Origin: JADJPO01 sp963825645
GTDB lineage: Bacteria > Actinomycetota > Actinomycetes > Actinomycetales > Kineosporiaceae
NCBI GenBank assembly: GCA_963825645.1
Contig: CAWGTT010000008.1
Location: forward strand, 248,001-312,000
Direction: 5' to 3'
DNA: 64,000 bases
The notes below the pieces were generated by a model. The model ran no database searches and had not been told where the DNA came from. It saw only the letters and a list, made by a program, of their open reading frames with translations. Position 1 is the first letter of the stretch, and the number at the start of each line of letters is the position of its first letter. Of the stretch, positions 50,791 to 59,316 are shown one piece after another. A program made the translations under genes and the position numbers.

Positions 50791-51987
50791 TCAGCGAAGC
50801 CCGGTCGGTCGGCGGAGTGCCAGTGTGAGCAACCGGTTCACCAGCTCGGCATAGGACAGCCCGGTCTGCTCCCACATTCGCGGATACATCGAGAACGGGG
50901 TGAACCCCGGCATCGTGTTGATCTCGTTGACGATCACCGTGTTGTCGTCGCGCACGAAGAAGTCCACTCGGGCCAGCCCCTCGCAGGCCATGGCCTCGAA
51001 CGCGCGTGCCGCCAGGTCGCGCACCGCGCGCACGACGGCGTCGGGCAGGTCGGCGGGGCAGGTCAGACGGACGTGTGCCTCGTCGAGGTACTTGGCCGCG
51101 AAGTCGTAGAACTCGTGATCGCCGCCGACCTCGATCTCGCCGGGCAGGCTGGTCGCCGGCGGGCCGCCGTCCACGCTCTCCAGCACCGCGCACTCGATCT
51201 CCCGGCCGGCCACCATCGCCTCGATGATCACCTTGGGGTCGTGCTCCCGCGCCGCCTCGATGGCGGCGTCCAGGTCCTCGGCCTGGGAGACCTTGCTGAT
51301 CCCGATGCTCGAGCCGGCCCGGGCCGGCTTGACGAACACCGGGTAGCCGAGCTCCTCGACGTCCAGGCGCACCCGGTCCGGGTGCCGGCGCCAGTCGCGC
51401 TCACGCACCACCGTGTAGTCGCCGACGGGCAGGCCTGCGCCCGCGAGCAGCACTTTCATGAAGTGCTTGTCCATGCCGGCGGCGCTGGCCAGCACCCCCG
51501 ACCCGACGTAGCGGACGTCGGCCAGCTCGAGCAGGCCCTGGATCGTGCCGTCCTCGCCGAACGGACCGTGCAGCAGGGGGAAGACGACGTCGACGTTGCC
51601 GAGCGCCCGAGGCACCTGACCGGGCTCGGTGATCGTGAGCTCGCTCGGGCCGGCCTCGATCGGCACCAGCACGCCCGGGCCCTCGTCGTCCTCCACCCGG
51701 GGCAACGCGCCGGCCTCGATCTGCCAGCGCTTGGGATCGTCGGAGGCCAGCACCCAGCGCCCGGTCCGTGTGATGCCGATCGGAACGACATCCCAGGCGT
51801 CGCGGTCGATGGCCGACAGCACCCCGCCCGCGGTCACGCAGCTGATCGCGTGCTCACTCGAGCGGCCACCGAAGACGACGGCCACCCGGGGGCGTTGCGA
51901 GGCGGTGGGCCGCTGTCCGCTGAGGTCCGCTTCGGTGAGGTCCGCTTCGGTGAGGTCCGCTTCGGTGAGGTCACTGTGCTGGCTCAT
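50791..51987 (-). CDS. ddl: D-alanine-D-alanine ligase
   Basis: 398 aa from ATG 51987. Makes the D-Ala-D-Ala dipeptide of peptidoglycan. ATP-grasp core: VAVVFGGRSSEHAIS (~residue 36), PLLHGPFGEDGTIQG, FVKPARAGSSIGISKV, and NEINTMPGFTPFSMYP at the end. The N-terminus carries LTEADLTEADLTEADL, three copies of a five-residue unit encoded by 15-bp repeats (about 51920-51970) that matches the pentapeptide-repeat pattern; it may be outside the core and dispensable. Divergent from the PLP gene. Confidence 0.94.
   Translation of the reverse strand: MSQHSDLTEADLTEADLTEADLSGQRPTASQRPRVAVVFGGRSSEHAISCVTAGGVLSAIDRDAWDVVPIGITRTGRWVLASDDPKRWQIEAGALPRVEDDEGPGVLVPIEAGPSELTITEPGQVPRALGNVDVVFPLLHGPFGEDGTIQGLLELADVRYVGSGVLASAAGMDKHFMKVLLAGAGLPVGDYTVVRERDWRRHPDRVRLDVEELGYPVFVKPARAGSSIGISKVSQAEDLDAAIEAAREHDPKVIIEAMVAGREIECAVLESVDGGPPATSLPGEIEVGGDHEFYDFAAKYLDEAHVRLTCPADLPDAVVRAVRDLAARAFEAMACEGLARVDFFVRDDNTVIVNEINTMPGFTPFSMYPRMWEQTGLSYAELVNRLLTLALRRPTGLR
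51920..51970. repeat. 15-bp tandem repeat in the ddl 5' end
   Basis: GGTGAGGTCCGCTTC-type 15-base units repeat about three times in the coding region just after the ddl start, giving LTEAD in-frame copies. Copy-number change would keep the frame. Confidence 0.8.
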
Positions 51988-52033
51988 CCCGGCAGACCCT
52001 ACTCGCTCCTCACCCGACGGCCCTGCCGTGCCA

Positions 52034-52039
52034 TAGCCT
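52034..52039 (+). promoter_or_regulatory. -10 element TAGCCT, leaderless start of the PLP-enzyme gene
   Basis: TAGCCT is followed by eight bases and ATG 52048, without a ribosome site. Confidence 0.5.
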
Positions 52040-52047
52040 CGACGGCC

Positions 52048-53232
52048 ATGGCCAGCTCCCACGGTTCCCACCTGTCTCGCAGCACGCTTGCCGTCACGGC
52101 GGGACGGGCGGAGCCGGTGCCCGACGCACCCTTGGGCGCCCACGTGGTGCTCACCTCCACGTACGCCGCCCGACCGGGCGCCGCCCAGCCGGGCGACCTC
52201 GGCTACGGCCGCTGGACGAACCCGACCTGGACGGCGTTCGAGGGTGCCCTGGGCGCCCTCGAGGACGGGGCGGCCCTGCTGTTCGGCTCCGGAATGGCGG
52301 CGATCGCCGCGGTGCTGGCCCAGGTGCGGCGCGGCGGCCTGGTGGTGGCCCCGCGCGGGCCGTACAACGGCACGCTCGCGCTGCTCACCGAGCTGGCCGG
52401 CGCGGGTGCGATCCGGCTGCGGACCGTGCCGATGGCCGACACGGCCGCGGTGCTGGCCGCTCTGGTGGATCGCGGCGGACCTGGGGACGGCGCGACCGGC
52501 GAGGACGCAGCGGCCATGCTCTGGCTGGAGTCGCCGAACAACCCGCTGCTCGAGGTGGCCGACCTGCCCGCGCTGATCGCGGCCGGGCGCGGCGCCGGGG
52601 CGGTGGTGGTGGTCGACAACACCTTCGCCACACCGCTCGGCCAGCGCCCACTGGAGCTGGGCGCGGACGTCGTGGTGCATTCGGTCACCAAGTACCTGTC
52701 CGGACACAGCGACCTGGTGCTCGGTGCCACGGTCACCCGGGACGGCGACCTGCACGGGCGGCTGCACGCTCACCGCACCCTGCACGGAGCGATCCCGGGC
52801 CCGCTCGAGGCGATGCTGGCCCTACGCGGGCTGCGCACCCTGCACCTGCGCGTGGAGCGGGCCTGCGCCAACGCCGCCGAGCTGGCCCGGCGCCTGTCGG
52901 ACGACCCGCGAGTCGTCCGGGTGCGCTACCCGGGCCTTCCGGACGACCCCGGGCACGAGCGGGCCGCGGCCCAGATGGACACCTTCGGCGCCATCGTCTC
53001 GATCGAGGTGCCCGGTGGGCCGGTTGCCGCCGAGACCCTCTGTGCGGCAACGCGGCTGTGGGTGCACGCGACCAGCTTGGGCGGGGTCGAGTCGACCCTG
53101 GAGCGGCGCCGGCGTCACCCGAACGAGCCGGACGTCGTGCCGCCGGAGCTGGTCCGGTTGTCGGTCGGGGTCGAGGACGTCGATGACCTATGGGCCGATC
53201 TGGACCAGGCGCTCAGACTCCTTCAGCCTTGA
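52048..53232 (+). CDS. Cys/Met metabolism PLP-dependent enzyme (cystathionine gamma-lyase/synthase-like)
   Basis: 394 aa from ATG 52048. PLP fold-type I; the lysine is K215 in SVTKYLSGHSDLV, with YGRWTNPTW (~residue 53), VVVDNTFATP and LWVHATSLGGVESTLERR as family landmarks. It could be a cystathionine gamma-lyase or gamma-synthase; the two cannot be told apart by eye. The last 20 bases overlap the end of gpsA on the other strand. Confidence 0.88.
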   Translation: MASSHGSHLSRSTLAVTAGRAEPVPDAPLGAHVVLTSTYAARPGAAQPGDLGYGRWTNPTWTAFEGALGALEDGAALLFGSGMAAIAAVLAQVRRGGLVVAPRGPYNGTLALLTELAGAGAIRLRTVPMADTAAVLAALVDRGGPGDGATGEDAAAMLWLESPNNPLLEVADLPALIAAGRGAGAVVVVDNTFATPLGQRPLELGADVVVHSVTKYLSGHSDLVLGATVTRDGDLHGRLHAHRTLHGAIPGPLEAMLALRGLRTLHLRVERACANAAELARRLSDDPRVVRVRYPGLPDDPGHERAAAQMDTFGAIVSIEVPGGPVAAETLCAATRLWVHATSLGGVESTLERRRRHPNEPDVVPPELVRLSVGVEDVDDLWADLDQALRLLQP

Positions 53233-54223
53233 GCGGGCGATGGAACAGGCGGGTGCGCAGCTCGTGGAGCCCGATCTCGCCGTGGATCAGCGCCACGATG
53301 GCCTCGGTGATCGGCACGTCGACTCCGGTGCGGCGGGCCAGGTCGAGCACCGGGGGTGCGCTCCTGACTCCCTCGGCGGTGAACCGGGTCACCGTGACCG
53401 CCTCGTCGAGGCTGAGCCCCTGGCCGAGGGCGACGCCGAAGGTGCGGTTACGTGACAGGGGCGAGGCGCAGGTGGCGACCAGGTCGCCGATCCCCGACAG
53501 CCCGGCCATGGTGGCGGGCCGGCCGCCGAGAGCGAGCGCGAGCCGAGTCATCTCGGCCAGGCCGCGGGTGATGATGGTGGCCTTGGTGTTGTCACCCAAA
53601 CCCATGCCCTCGGCGATGCCCACGGCCAGTGCGGTGATGTTCTTCAGCGCCCCACCGAGCTCCACCCCGACCACATCGGTGTTGGTATAGGGGCGCATGT
53701 ACGGGGCGGTGGCCAGCCGGGCGATGCGCTCCGCGGTCGGCTCGGACGTGCAGGCGACGACGGTCGCGGTCGGCTGGCACTGGCCGATCTCCCGGGCGAG
53801 GTTGGGGCCGGAGATCACGACGATCCGCTCGGACCCGGCGCCGGTGACGTCGGCGATCACCTCACTCATCCGTTTCATGGTGCCGTTCTCCACACCCTTC
53901 ATCAGCGAGACCAGCACTGCGTCGTCCGCGAGGAGCTTGCGCCACAGGTCCAGGTTCGCCCGCAGAGTCTGGGCCGGTACCGCGAGAACCACCACCTCGG
54001 CACCGTCGAGCACCTGCGCCGAGTCGGGCGAGGCGGTGATGGAGGGCGGCAGCTCCACGTCGCCGAGATAGCCGGTGTTGCGGTGGGCGGTCGTGATCTC
54101 CTCGCAGACGGCCGGGCGCCGGCCCCACATGGTGACCGGGTTGCCGGCGTCGGCGAGCACCTTGGCGAAGGTGGTGCCCCAGGATCCCGTGCCCATCACG
54201 GCGATCCGCGTTGCGTCAGTCAT
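53213..54223 (-). CDS. gpsA: Glycerol-3-phosphate dehydrogenase [NAD(P)+]
   Basis: 336 aa from ATG 54223, overlapping the plsC stop by eight bases. Makes glycerol-3-phosphate for phospholipids. Rossmann motif VMGTGSWGTTFAKV, SGPNLAREI, GVELGGALKNITALAVG (catalytic Lys) and LSGIGDLVATC identify it. Coupled to plsC, the next enzyme class in the pathway. Confidence 0.95.
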   Translation of the reverse strand: MTDATRIAVMGTGSWGTTFAKVLADAGNPVTMWGRRPAVCEEITTAHRNTGYLGDVELPPSITASPDSAQVLDGAEVVVLAVPAQTLRANLDLWRKLLADDAVLVSLMKGVENGTMKRMSEVIADVTGAGSERIVVISGPNLAREIGQCQPTATVVACTSEPTAERIARLATAPYMRPYTNTDVVGVELGGALKNITALAVGIAEGMGLGDNTKATIITRGLAEMTRLALALGGRPATMAGLSGIGDLVATCASPLSRNRTFGVALGQGLSLDEAVTVTRFTAEGVRSAPPVLDLARRTGVDVPITEAIVALIHGEIGLHELRTRLFHRPLKAEGV

Positions 54224-55049
54224 CGTGTCCCCTCCGCTTCCTGATTCTGGCGCTCCTGGACCCCTTGGCCTTCATGGCCTTCTTCGGGTTCCCGGTGAGC
54301 GGCAGGTCGTGCCGGCGCGGGTCCCAACGCTCGACGGGGGCCCGCTCATTGCGGATCTGCTCGAGCAGGCCGGTGATGGCGTCCATGATGGCGGCCGTGG
54401 CCTCGGTCAGGGTGTCTGTCGTCGGCTCAGCGCCCCGGTAGCGAGACAGGTCCACCGGCGGTCCCGCCCAGGTGTGCACGACAGTCCGCGGGAACAGCCT
54501 GGGCCGCTTGGTGTAGGGAGCGAGGACCTCTTGCGGCCCCCACTGCGCGATCGGGATCACCGGACACTCCGTGGCCAGGGCGATCCGCGCGGCCCCGGTC
54601 TTGCCCGTCATCGGCCACAGGTCGGGATCCCGGCTCAGGGTCGCCTCGGGGTAGATGGCCACGCACTCCCCCGCCCGCACCGCGTCCATGGCCGCGCCGA
54701 GCACCTTGGCGGCGTCGGTGCTCTCACGCTGCACCGGGATCTGCCCGGCTCCGGTGACGATCCTGCCGATGATCGGCACCTCGAACAGCGACTGCTTGCC
54801 GAGGAAGCGTGGCGGACATCCGTTGTCGAGCAGGAAGTGCGCGAAGGTCAACGGGTCGATGTGGGAGACGTGGTTACCGACCGCGATGAAGCCGAGGTCG
54901 CGGGGCAGGTGTTCGGCGCCGCGCCAGTCTCGCCGGGTCACCATGGCGAGCAGCGGGCGGACCAGCGCCTCGGCGAACCGGTAGGCGGGGCTGAGCTGGC
55001 GCGGCGGGCGCCCCTGGTATCCAGACTCGCCCGACGTCCGACCACTCAC
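54216..55049 (-). CDS. plsC: 1-acyl-sn-glycerol-3-phosphate acyltransferase
   Basis: 277 aa from GTG 55049, with GGGAGGA eight bases upstream; the in-frame ATG 55058 is too close to that site. NHVSHID (NHxxxxD, ~residue 60), FLGKQSLF, the EATLSRD substrate site and PVIPIAQWG are the family motifs. Acylates lysophosphatidate. C-terminal tail is Lys/Arg-rich (KKAMKAKGSRSARIRKRR). Confidence 0.92.
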   Translation of the reverse strand: MSGRTSGESGYQGRPPRQLSPAYRFAEALVRPLLAMVTRRDWRGAEHLPRDLGFIAVGNHVSHIDPLTFAHFLLDNGCPPRFLGKQSLFEVPIIGRIVTGAGQIPVQRESTDAAKVLGAAMDAVRAGECVAIYPEATLSRDPDLWPMTGKTGAARIALATECPVIPIAQWGPQEVLAPYTKRPRLFPRTVVHTWAGPPVDLSRYRGAEPTTDTLTEATAAIMDAITGLLEQIRNERAPVERWDPRRHDLPLTGNPKKAMKAKGSRSARIRKRRGHDD

Positions 55050-55107
55050 GCAGGGCATCCTCCCGGGCGGGTGAACCCCTGTCGAGCGTTCCTGGAAGAC
55101 TGAGACC

Positions 55108-55851
55108 GTGCGCGTTGCTTCACCCTGGTCCCTCGTGCTGCCGGTCAAGGGAGGCCCGTGGGCCAAGACCCGCCTCGGCGCCGGACCACACCTGGCCCTC
55201 GCCCTGGCACTGGACACCCTGGTCGCCGTGGTCGGGTGCGCGCGCGTCGGCCGCGTGGTCGTGGTGACCTCCGACCCATGGGTAGCCCGCTCCGTTCGTC
55301 GGGCTGGACGGCCTCGCCGTCCGGTGGTCGACGTCGTCTCAGAGAGCCGGCCGGGAGCCGGACTGGTGGCCGCGGTACTCGACGGGATCGAGGTAGCCGG
55401 TGGACGAGCAGGACCCGTTGCCGTGCTGCTGGCGGACGTGCCCTCGGCCCGCTGCGAGGACCTCACCGTGGCGCTGGACGCTGCGGCGGGTGTTCTGGCC
55501 ACGGGTGCGCAGATGGCGGTTGTCGCGGACGCAGAGGCCCGTGGCACGGTGCTGCTCGCCGCCGCCCGAGGCGCCGACCTGGATCCCGCGTTCGGTCCGC
55601 ACTCGTTGGCCGAGCACCGTCGGCGCGGAGCCGGCGTGGTCGAGGCGGACCTGCCGAGGCTGCGCCGCGACGTGGACACCCCCGCCGAGCTGGCGAGCGC
55701 GCTGGCCCTGGGGGTCGGGCGGTACACCCGCCGCGCCCTGGCCGAGGAGAGCGAGGCGGTCCAGGTCGACCCTGCGTGGGACGGCGAGGGTACGGCCGGC
55801 GCGCAGGCGGCCTGGACGGCGACGCACGGGTTCTCGACCGGCCCCTTCTAG
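55108..55851 (+). CDS. cofC: 2-phospho-L-lactate/phosphoenolpyruvate guanylyltransferase
   Basis: 247 aa from GTG 55108. CofC/FbiD family of the nucleotidyltransferase-A fold: LVLPVKGGPWAKTRLG (~residues 9-24), LLADVPSAR, FGPHSLAEHRRRGA and RDVDTPAEL fit. In mycobacteria FbiD makes the activated precursor of coenzyme F420, so the organism probably makes F420. The two other F420 genes (cofD/fbiA, fbiB) are not here. Confidence 0.88.
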   Translation: MRVASPWSLVLPVKGGPWAKTRLGAGPHLALALALDTLVAVVGCARVGRVVVVTSDPWVARSVRRAGRPRRPVVDVVSESRPGAGLVAAVLDGIEVAGGRAGPVAVLLADVPSARCEDLTVALDAAAGVLATGAQMAVVADAEARGTVLLAAARGADLDPAFGPHSLAEHRRRGAGVVEADLPRLRRDVDTPAELASALALGVGRYTRRALAEESEAVQVDPAWDGEGTAGAQAAWTATHGFSTGPF

Positions 55852-55854
55852 GCT
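55849..55854 (+). promoter_or_regulatory. -10 element TAGGCT overlapping the cofC stop codon
   Basis: The cofC TAG stop is the first half of TAGGCT, six bases before ATG 55861. Confidence 0.5.
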
Positions 55855-55860
55855 GGCCCG

Positions 55861-56085
55861 ATGCAGGCCACCGTTCACCGGTTCGACGCCGCCACCGCGA
55901 GCGGCGCCGTCCTCACCGACGACGGTCAGGTGCTGCCCTTCGACGCCACGGCCTTCTCGGACAGCCGGCTACGTCACCTACGAGTCGGGCAACGGCTCAC
56001 CGTGACGCTGGCCGAGGGCGGAAGGGTGGCGGCGCTGCGGCTGGGAACGGTCGGCCGCGCCGGCCCGGCAGCCAGCACGCCCTGA
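55861..56085 (+). CDS. Small beta-barrel (cold-shock-like) hypothetical protein
   Basis: 74 aa from ATG 55861. The sequence ATVHRFDAATASGAVLTDDG, then LPFDATAFSDSRLRHLRVGQ and VTLAEGG resembles a cold-shock/OB barrel in spacing (glycine-rich strand 2, FDATAF, RVGQRLTV) but lacks the RNP motifs. Function unknown. It follows cofC by nine bases and its stop lies in the first of a set of tandem repeats. Confidence 0.7.
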   Translation: MQATVHRFDAATASGAVLTDDGQVLPFDATAFSDSRLRHLRVGQRLTVTLAEGGRVAALRLGTVGRAGPAASTP

Positions 56086-56138
56086 CCCGCGAGCCCTGAC
56101 CCGCGAGCCCTGACCCGCAAGCCCTGACCCGCGAGCCC
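56079..56138. repeat. 14-bp tandem repeats between convergent genes
   Basis: The unit GCCCTGACCCGCGA repeats about four times, with one variant (GCAA). The first unit contains the TGA stop of the small protein; the last ends in the murA stop (TAG on minus). Nothing else fits in the 52-base gap. Confidence 0.85.
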
Positions 56139-57463
56139 TAGCGGTCGTAGACGGCGCCCAACGCGTCGAGCTTGCTCTGGAAATGCTCGTAGCCGCGGTC
56201 GATCAGACCGATCCCGCTCACGTGTGAGGTGCCCTCGGCAGCCAGCGCGGCCAGCACATGGCTGAAACCGCCTCGCAGGTCGGGCACCTCGATGTCGGCA
56301 CCGTGCAGCTTGCTCGGACCGCTGACCACAGCCGAGTGCTGGAAGTTGCGCTGGCCGAACCGGCAGGCGAGCCCGCCCAGGCACTCTCGGTAGAGCTGGA
56401 TCTGGGCGCCCATGTCGCGCAAGGCGTGGGTGAACCCGAACCGGTTCTCGTAGACCGTCTCGTGCACGATCGACAGCCCGCTGGCCTGGGTCAGGGCGAC
56501 GACGAGCGGTTGCTGCCAGTCGGTCATGAAGCCCGGATGCACCGCCGTCTCGATGACGAGCGAGTTCAGGGCGCCGCCGGGATGGGAGAACCGGATCCCG
56601 TCATCGGTGATGTCCAGTGCCCCACCGACCTTTCGGAACACGTTGAGGAACGTCATCATCTCCAGCTGCCTGGCGCCCTGCACGGTGATGTCGCCCCCCG
56701 TGGCCAGCGCCGCGCAGGCCCAGCTGGCGGCCTCGATCCGGTCGGGCAGCGACCGGTGCGTGAAACCGCCCAGCCGGTCGACGCCTTCCACGCGGATCAC
56801 CCGGTCGACCTCGACGCTGATGATCGCCCCCATCTTCTGCAGCACGGCGATAAGGTCCATGATCTCGGGCTCGATGGCGGCGTTGCGCAGCTCGGTGACC
56901 CCCTCGGCACGCACTGCGGTGAGCAGCACCTGCTCGGTGGACCCGACGCTGGGGTAGGGCAGCTCGAGCTTCGTGCCCTGAAGCCGTTGCGGCGCCGTCA
57001 GCGCGATGCCGTGCGGCTGCTTCTCGACCACGGCGCCGAACTGCCGGAGCACGTCGAGGTGGTAGTTGATCGGGCGATCGCCGATCCGGCAGCCGCCAAG
57101 GTCGGGGATGAACGCCTCGCCGAGCCGGTGGAGCAACGGACCGCAGAACAGGATCGGGATCCGGCTGGACCCGGCCTGGGCGTCGATGTCGGCGACATGC
57201 GCAAGCTCCACGTTGCTCGGGTCGAGCACCAGCTCGCTCGGCGACCCGGCGAAGGAGACCTGGGCCCCGTGCAGCTCCAGCAGTCCGGTGACCACGGCCA
57301 CGTCACGGATCTGCGGCACATTCCCGAGGAGGCTGGGTTCCTCACCGAGCAACGAGGCCACCATCGCCTTGGAGACGAAGTTCTTCGCCCCGCGCACGGT
57401 GATGGTGCCGCGCAGCGGGTTGCCTCCGTGGACGGTCAGCACGTCATCGGTCATGGGTGTCAT
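56138..57463 (-). CDS. murA: UDP-N-acetylglucosamine 1-carboxyvinyltransferase
   Basis: 441 aa from ATG 57463 (a second ATG at 57454 is possible). First committed step of peptidoglycan synthesis, adding enolpyruvate from PEP. RGAKNFVSK (K27, N28), the loop cysteine C125 in LGGCRIGDRPI (fosfomycin target) and PGFMTDWQQP are conserved. Convergent with the small cold-shock-like gene. Confidence 0.94.
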   Translation of the reverse strand: MTPMTDDVLTVHGGNPLRGTITVRGAKNFVSKAMVASLLGEEPSLLGNVPQIRDVAVVTGLLELHGAQVSFAGSPSELVLDPSNVELAHVADIDAQAGSSRIPILFCGPLLHRLGEAFIPDLGGCRIGDRPINYHLDVLRQFGAVVEKQPHGIALTAPQRLQGTKLELPYPSVGSTEQVLLTAVRAEGVTELRNAAIEPEIMDLIAVLQKMGAIISVEVDRVIRVEGVDRLGGFTHRSLPDRIEAASWACAALATGGDITVQGARQLEMMTFLNVFRKVGGALDITDDGIRFSHPGGALNSLVIETAVHPGFMTDWQQPLVVALTQASGLSIVHETVYENRFGFTHALRDMGAQIQLYRECLGGLACRFGQRNFQHSAVVSGPSKLHGADIEVPDLRGGFSHVLAALAAEGTSHVSGIGLIDRGYEHFQSKLDALGAVYDR

Positions 57464-57556
57464 GGTGTCGGATCACGTCGCCAGATGCCTACATCTCGTC
57501 CCGGTCGAGCGCAGCGCAGGGCCGATCGGTGCCATGACGGGGCGGCAAACGCGACA

Positions 57557-57583
57557 GCGGGCCGCCCAAGTCGGGCGGCCCGC
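57557..57583 (-). terminator. Hairpin downstream of hupB
   Basis: Arms 57557-57567 and 57573-57583 are perfect 11-base complements (GCGGGCCGCCC) with a five-base loop. It lies 30 bases past the hupB stop, so it is the likely terminator. Confidence 0.65.
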
Positions 57584-57613
57584 CGTCCGGGCCTGGCAGG
57601 AAGCGGTCGGGGA

Positions 57614-58420
57614 TCAGGCCTTCTTGGCGGTCCGCCGAGCCGGTGCCTTCGCGGTCGTGCCGGCCGACGCCTTGGTGGCGCGCTTGGCCGGTGCCTTCGC
57701 CGGCGCCGGGGCTGCGGCACGGGTCGAAGCGGTCCTGGCCGCAGTCCGCTTCGCCGGCGTCTTCGTGGCCGAGGTCTTCGTCGCGGTGGACCTCGCCGCA
57801 GCGGTCTTCGCCGCGGACGTAGCGCTGACCCTGGCGGCTGCAGTCTTGGCGGGCGTGGCCTTGGTGGGGCTGGCCTTGGCCGGTGCCGTCTTCCGTGCCC
57901 TGGTGGTCTTTGCGGGCGCCTTGACGGCCGCCTTGCGGGTGGCCGGCGCCTTGGCCGTGGTCTTGCCCGCCGCCCTGGTCGCAGAACGGGGGGCCGTCGC
58001 CTTGGTCGCCGTGCTCTTTGCGGTGGTCTTGACCGCCGCGGGCCGCGCCCGAACGCCGCTCGTCGCCTTGGCGGCAGCCGTTGCGGCGCGGGCGGCGCTG
58101 CGGGCGGCGGTGGTCGCCGATACGGCGCTGACCTTCGGCAGGGTCCGCGGGTTGGCCACGTAGTCCTTGAACGCGGTACCCGGCTTGAACCGCGGCACCG
58201 ACGTCTTCTTGATCTTCACCGGTGTCCCGGTACGTGGGTTGCGACCAACCCGCGGCCCCCGGACGGCCTTTTCGAACGAGCCGAAGCCAGAGATGGCGAC
58301 CTTCTCGCCGCGCGCGACGGCGCGGGTCACGGTATCGACGATGGCCTCGATCGCGTCGGCCGCGGCCTTCTTACTGCCGAGACGCCCTTCGAGCGCTGCG
58401 ACGAGCTCTGCCTTGTTCAC
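57614..58420 (-). CDS. hupB: HU-family DNA-binding protein with long Lys/Ala-rich tail
   Basis: 268 aa from GTG 58420 with a GGAGGAAA ribosome site. Residues 1-90 are a normal HU fold (NKAELVAALEGRLGSKKAAA, VAISGFGSFE, GRNPRTG, RFKPGTAFKD). The remaining ~175 residues are a histone-H1-like tail of Lys, Ala, Thr, Pro and Arg. Mycobacterial HupB and Streptomyces HupS have the same architecture; this tail is long. A -10 candidate TATGAT lies at 58501-58506 on the minus strand. Confidence 0.95.
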   Translation of the reverse strand: MNKAELVAALEGRLGSKKAAADAIEAIVDTVTRAVARGEKVAISGFGSFEKAVRGPRVGRNPRTGTPVKIKKTSVPRFKPGTAFKDYVANPRTLPKVSAVSATTAARSAARAATAAAKATSGVRARPAAVKTTAKSTATKATAPRSATRAAGKTTAKAPATRKAAVKAPAKTTRARKTAPAKASPTKATPAKTAAARVSATSAAKTAAARSTATKTSATKTPAKRTAARTASTRAAAPAPAKAPAKRATKASAGTTAKAPARRTAKKA

Positions 58421-58628
58421 AGTTTCCTCCGGTACACGGTGCCGGGCTGGTGCCCGACTTCGGACACGACGGTATTCCGAGACGGTGGGGTGAGTCCAAC
58501 ATCATAGATCGGACATTGCCCTTGTGTCGTAACGGATACCCGTCACCAAACAGCACATCCCGGCGCCGGAACGGCATCCGTGGGTGCTCGTAGGCGTGTT
58601 TCTGAACCCCTTGCCACCCATCGGGTGC

Positions 58629-58659
58629 CGCTGCCGTCGTCTCCTTCTCGGCGGCAGCG
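58629..58659 (-). terminator. Hairpin downstream of leuD
   Basis: Arms 58629-58639 and 58649-58659 pair over 11 bases with one mismatch. It lies 26 bases after the leuD stop. Confidence 0.5.
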
Positions 58660-58684
58660 ACGTCCGGCTGAAGGGGGAGCGGGC

Positions 58685-59302
58685 TCAGCGTAGCGGCAGG
58701 GTGACCGGCAGCCAGGCGGGCCGACCGGACTCGAAAAGGTCGATGTCCGCAGCGCTCTGGAGCGTCAAGCCGATGTCGTCCAGCCCCTCCATGAGCCGCC
58801 AGCGGGTGTAGTCGTCCACCTCGAAGGGCATCCCAAGGTCTGCGGGGTCGCCGTCCGCGTCGAGCACGCTGACGGTGCGCTCGCCGAGATCGACCGTCAC
58901 CTGGGTTCCCGGCGCCGCTTCGAGCACCTGCCAGAGCCGCTCCACGTCGTCCTGGCTCAGCTGCGCGGTGAGCAGGCCCTGCTTGCCGCTGTTGCCGCGG
59001 AAGATATCGGCGAATCGGGATGAGATGACCACGCGGAACCCGAAGTCCTTCAAGGCCCACACCGCGTGCTCGCGCGAGGAGCCGGTGCCGAAGTCGGGGC
59101 CGGCCACGAGCACCGACCCGCCGGAGTACGGCTCGACGTTCAGCACGAACTCGGGATCGGCCCGCCAGGCCGCGAACAGGCCGTCCTCGAACCCGGTTCG
59201 GCTCACCCGCTTGAGGTAGACGGCCGGAATGATCTGATCGGTGTCGACGTTCGCGCGGCGCAGCGGGACGCCGATCCCGGTGTGGGTGAGGAACTTGTCC
59301 AT
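58685..59302 (-). CDS. leuD: 3-isopropylmalate dehydratase small subunit
   Basis: 205 aa from ATG 59302. Aconitase swivel domain: NVDTDQIIPA, FGTGSSREHAVWALKDFG and SRFADIFRGN. Forms the leucine-pathway isomerase with LeuC, 14 bases upstream. Confidence 0.95.
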   Translation of the reverse strand: MDKFLTHTGIGVPLRRANVDTDQIIPAVYLKRVSRTGFEDGLFAAWRADPEFVLNVEPYSGGSVLVAGPDFGTGSSREHAVWALKDFGFRVVISSRFADIFRGNSGKQGLLTAQLSQDDVERLWQVLEAAPGTQVTVDLGERTVSVLDADGDPADLGMPFEVDDYTRWRLMEGLDDIGLTLQSAADIDLFESGRPAWLPVTLPLR

Positions 59303-59316
59303 CGCGGGTTCTCCGT

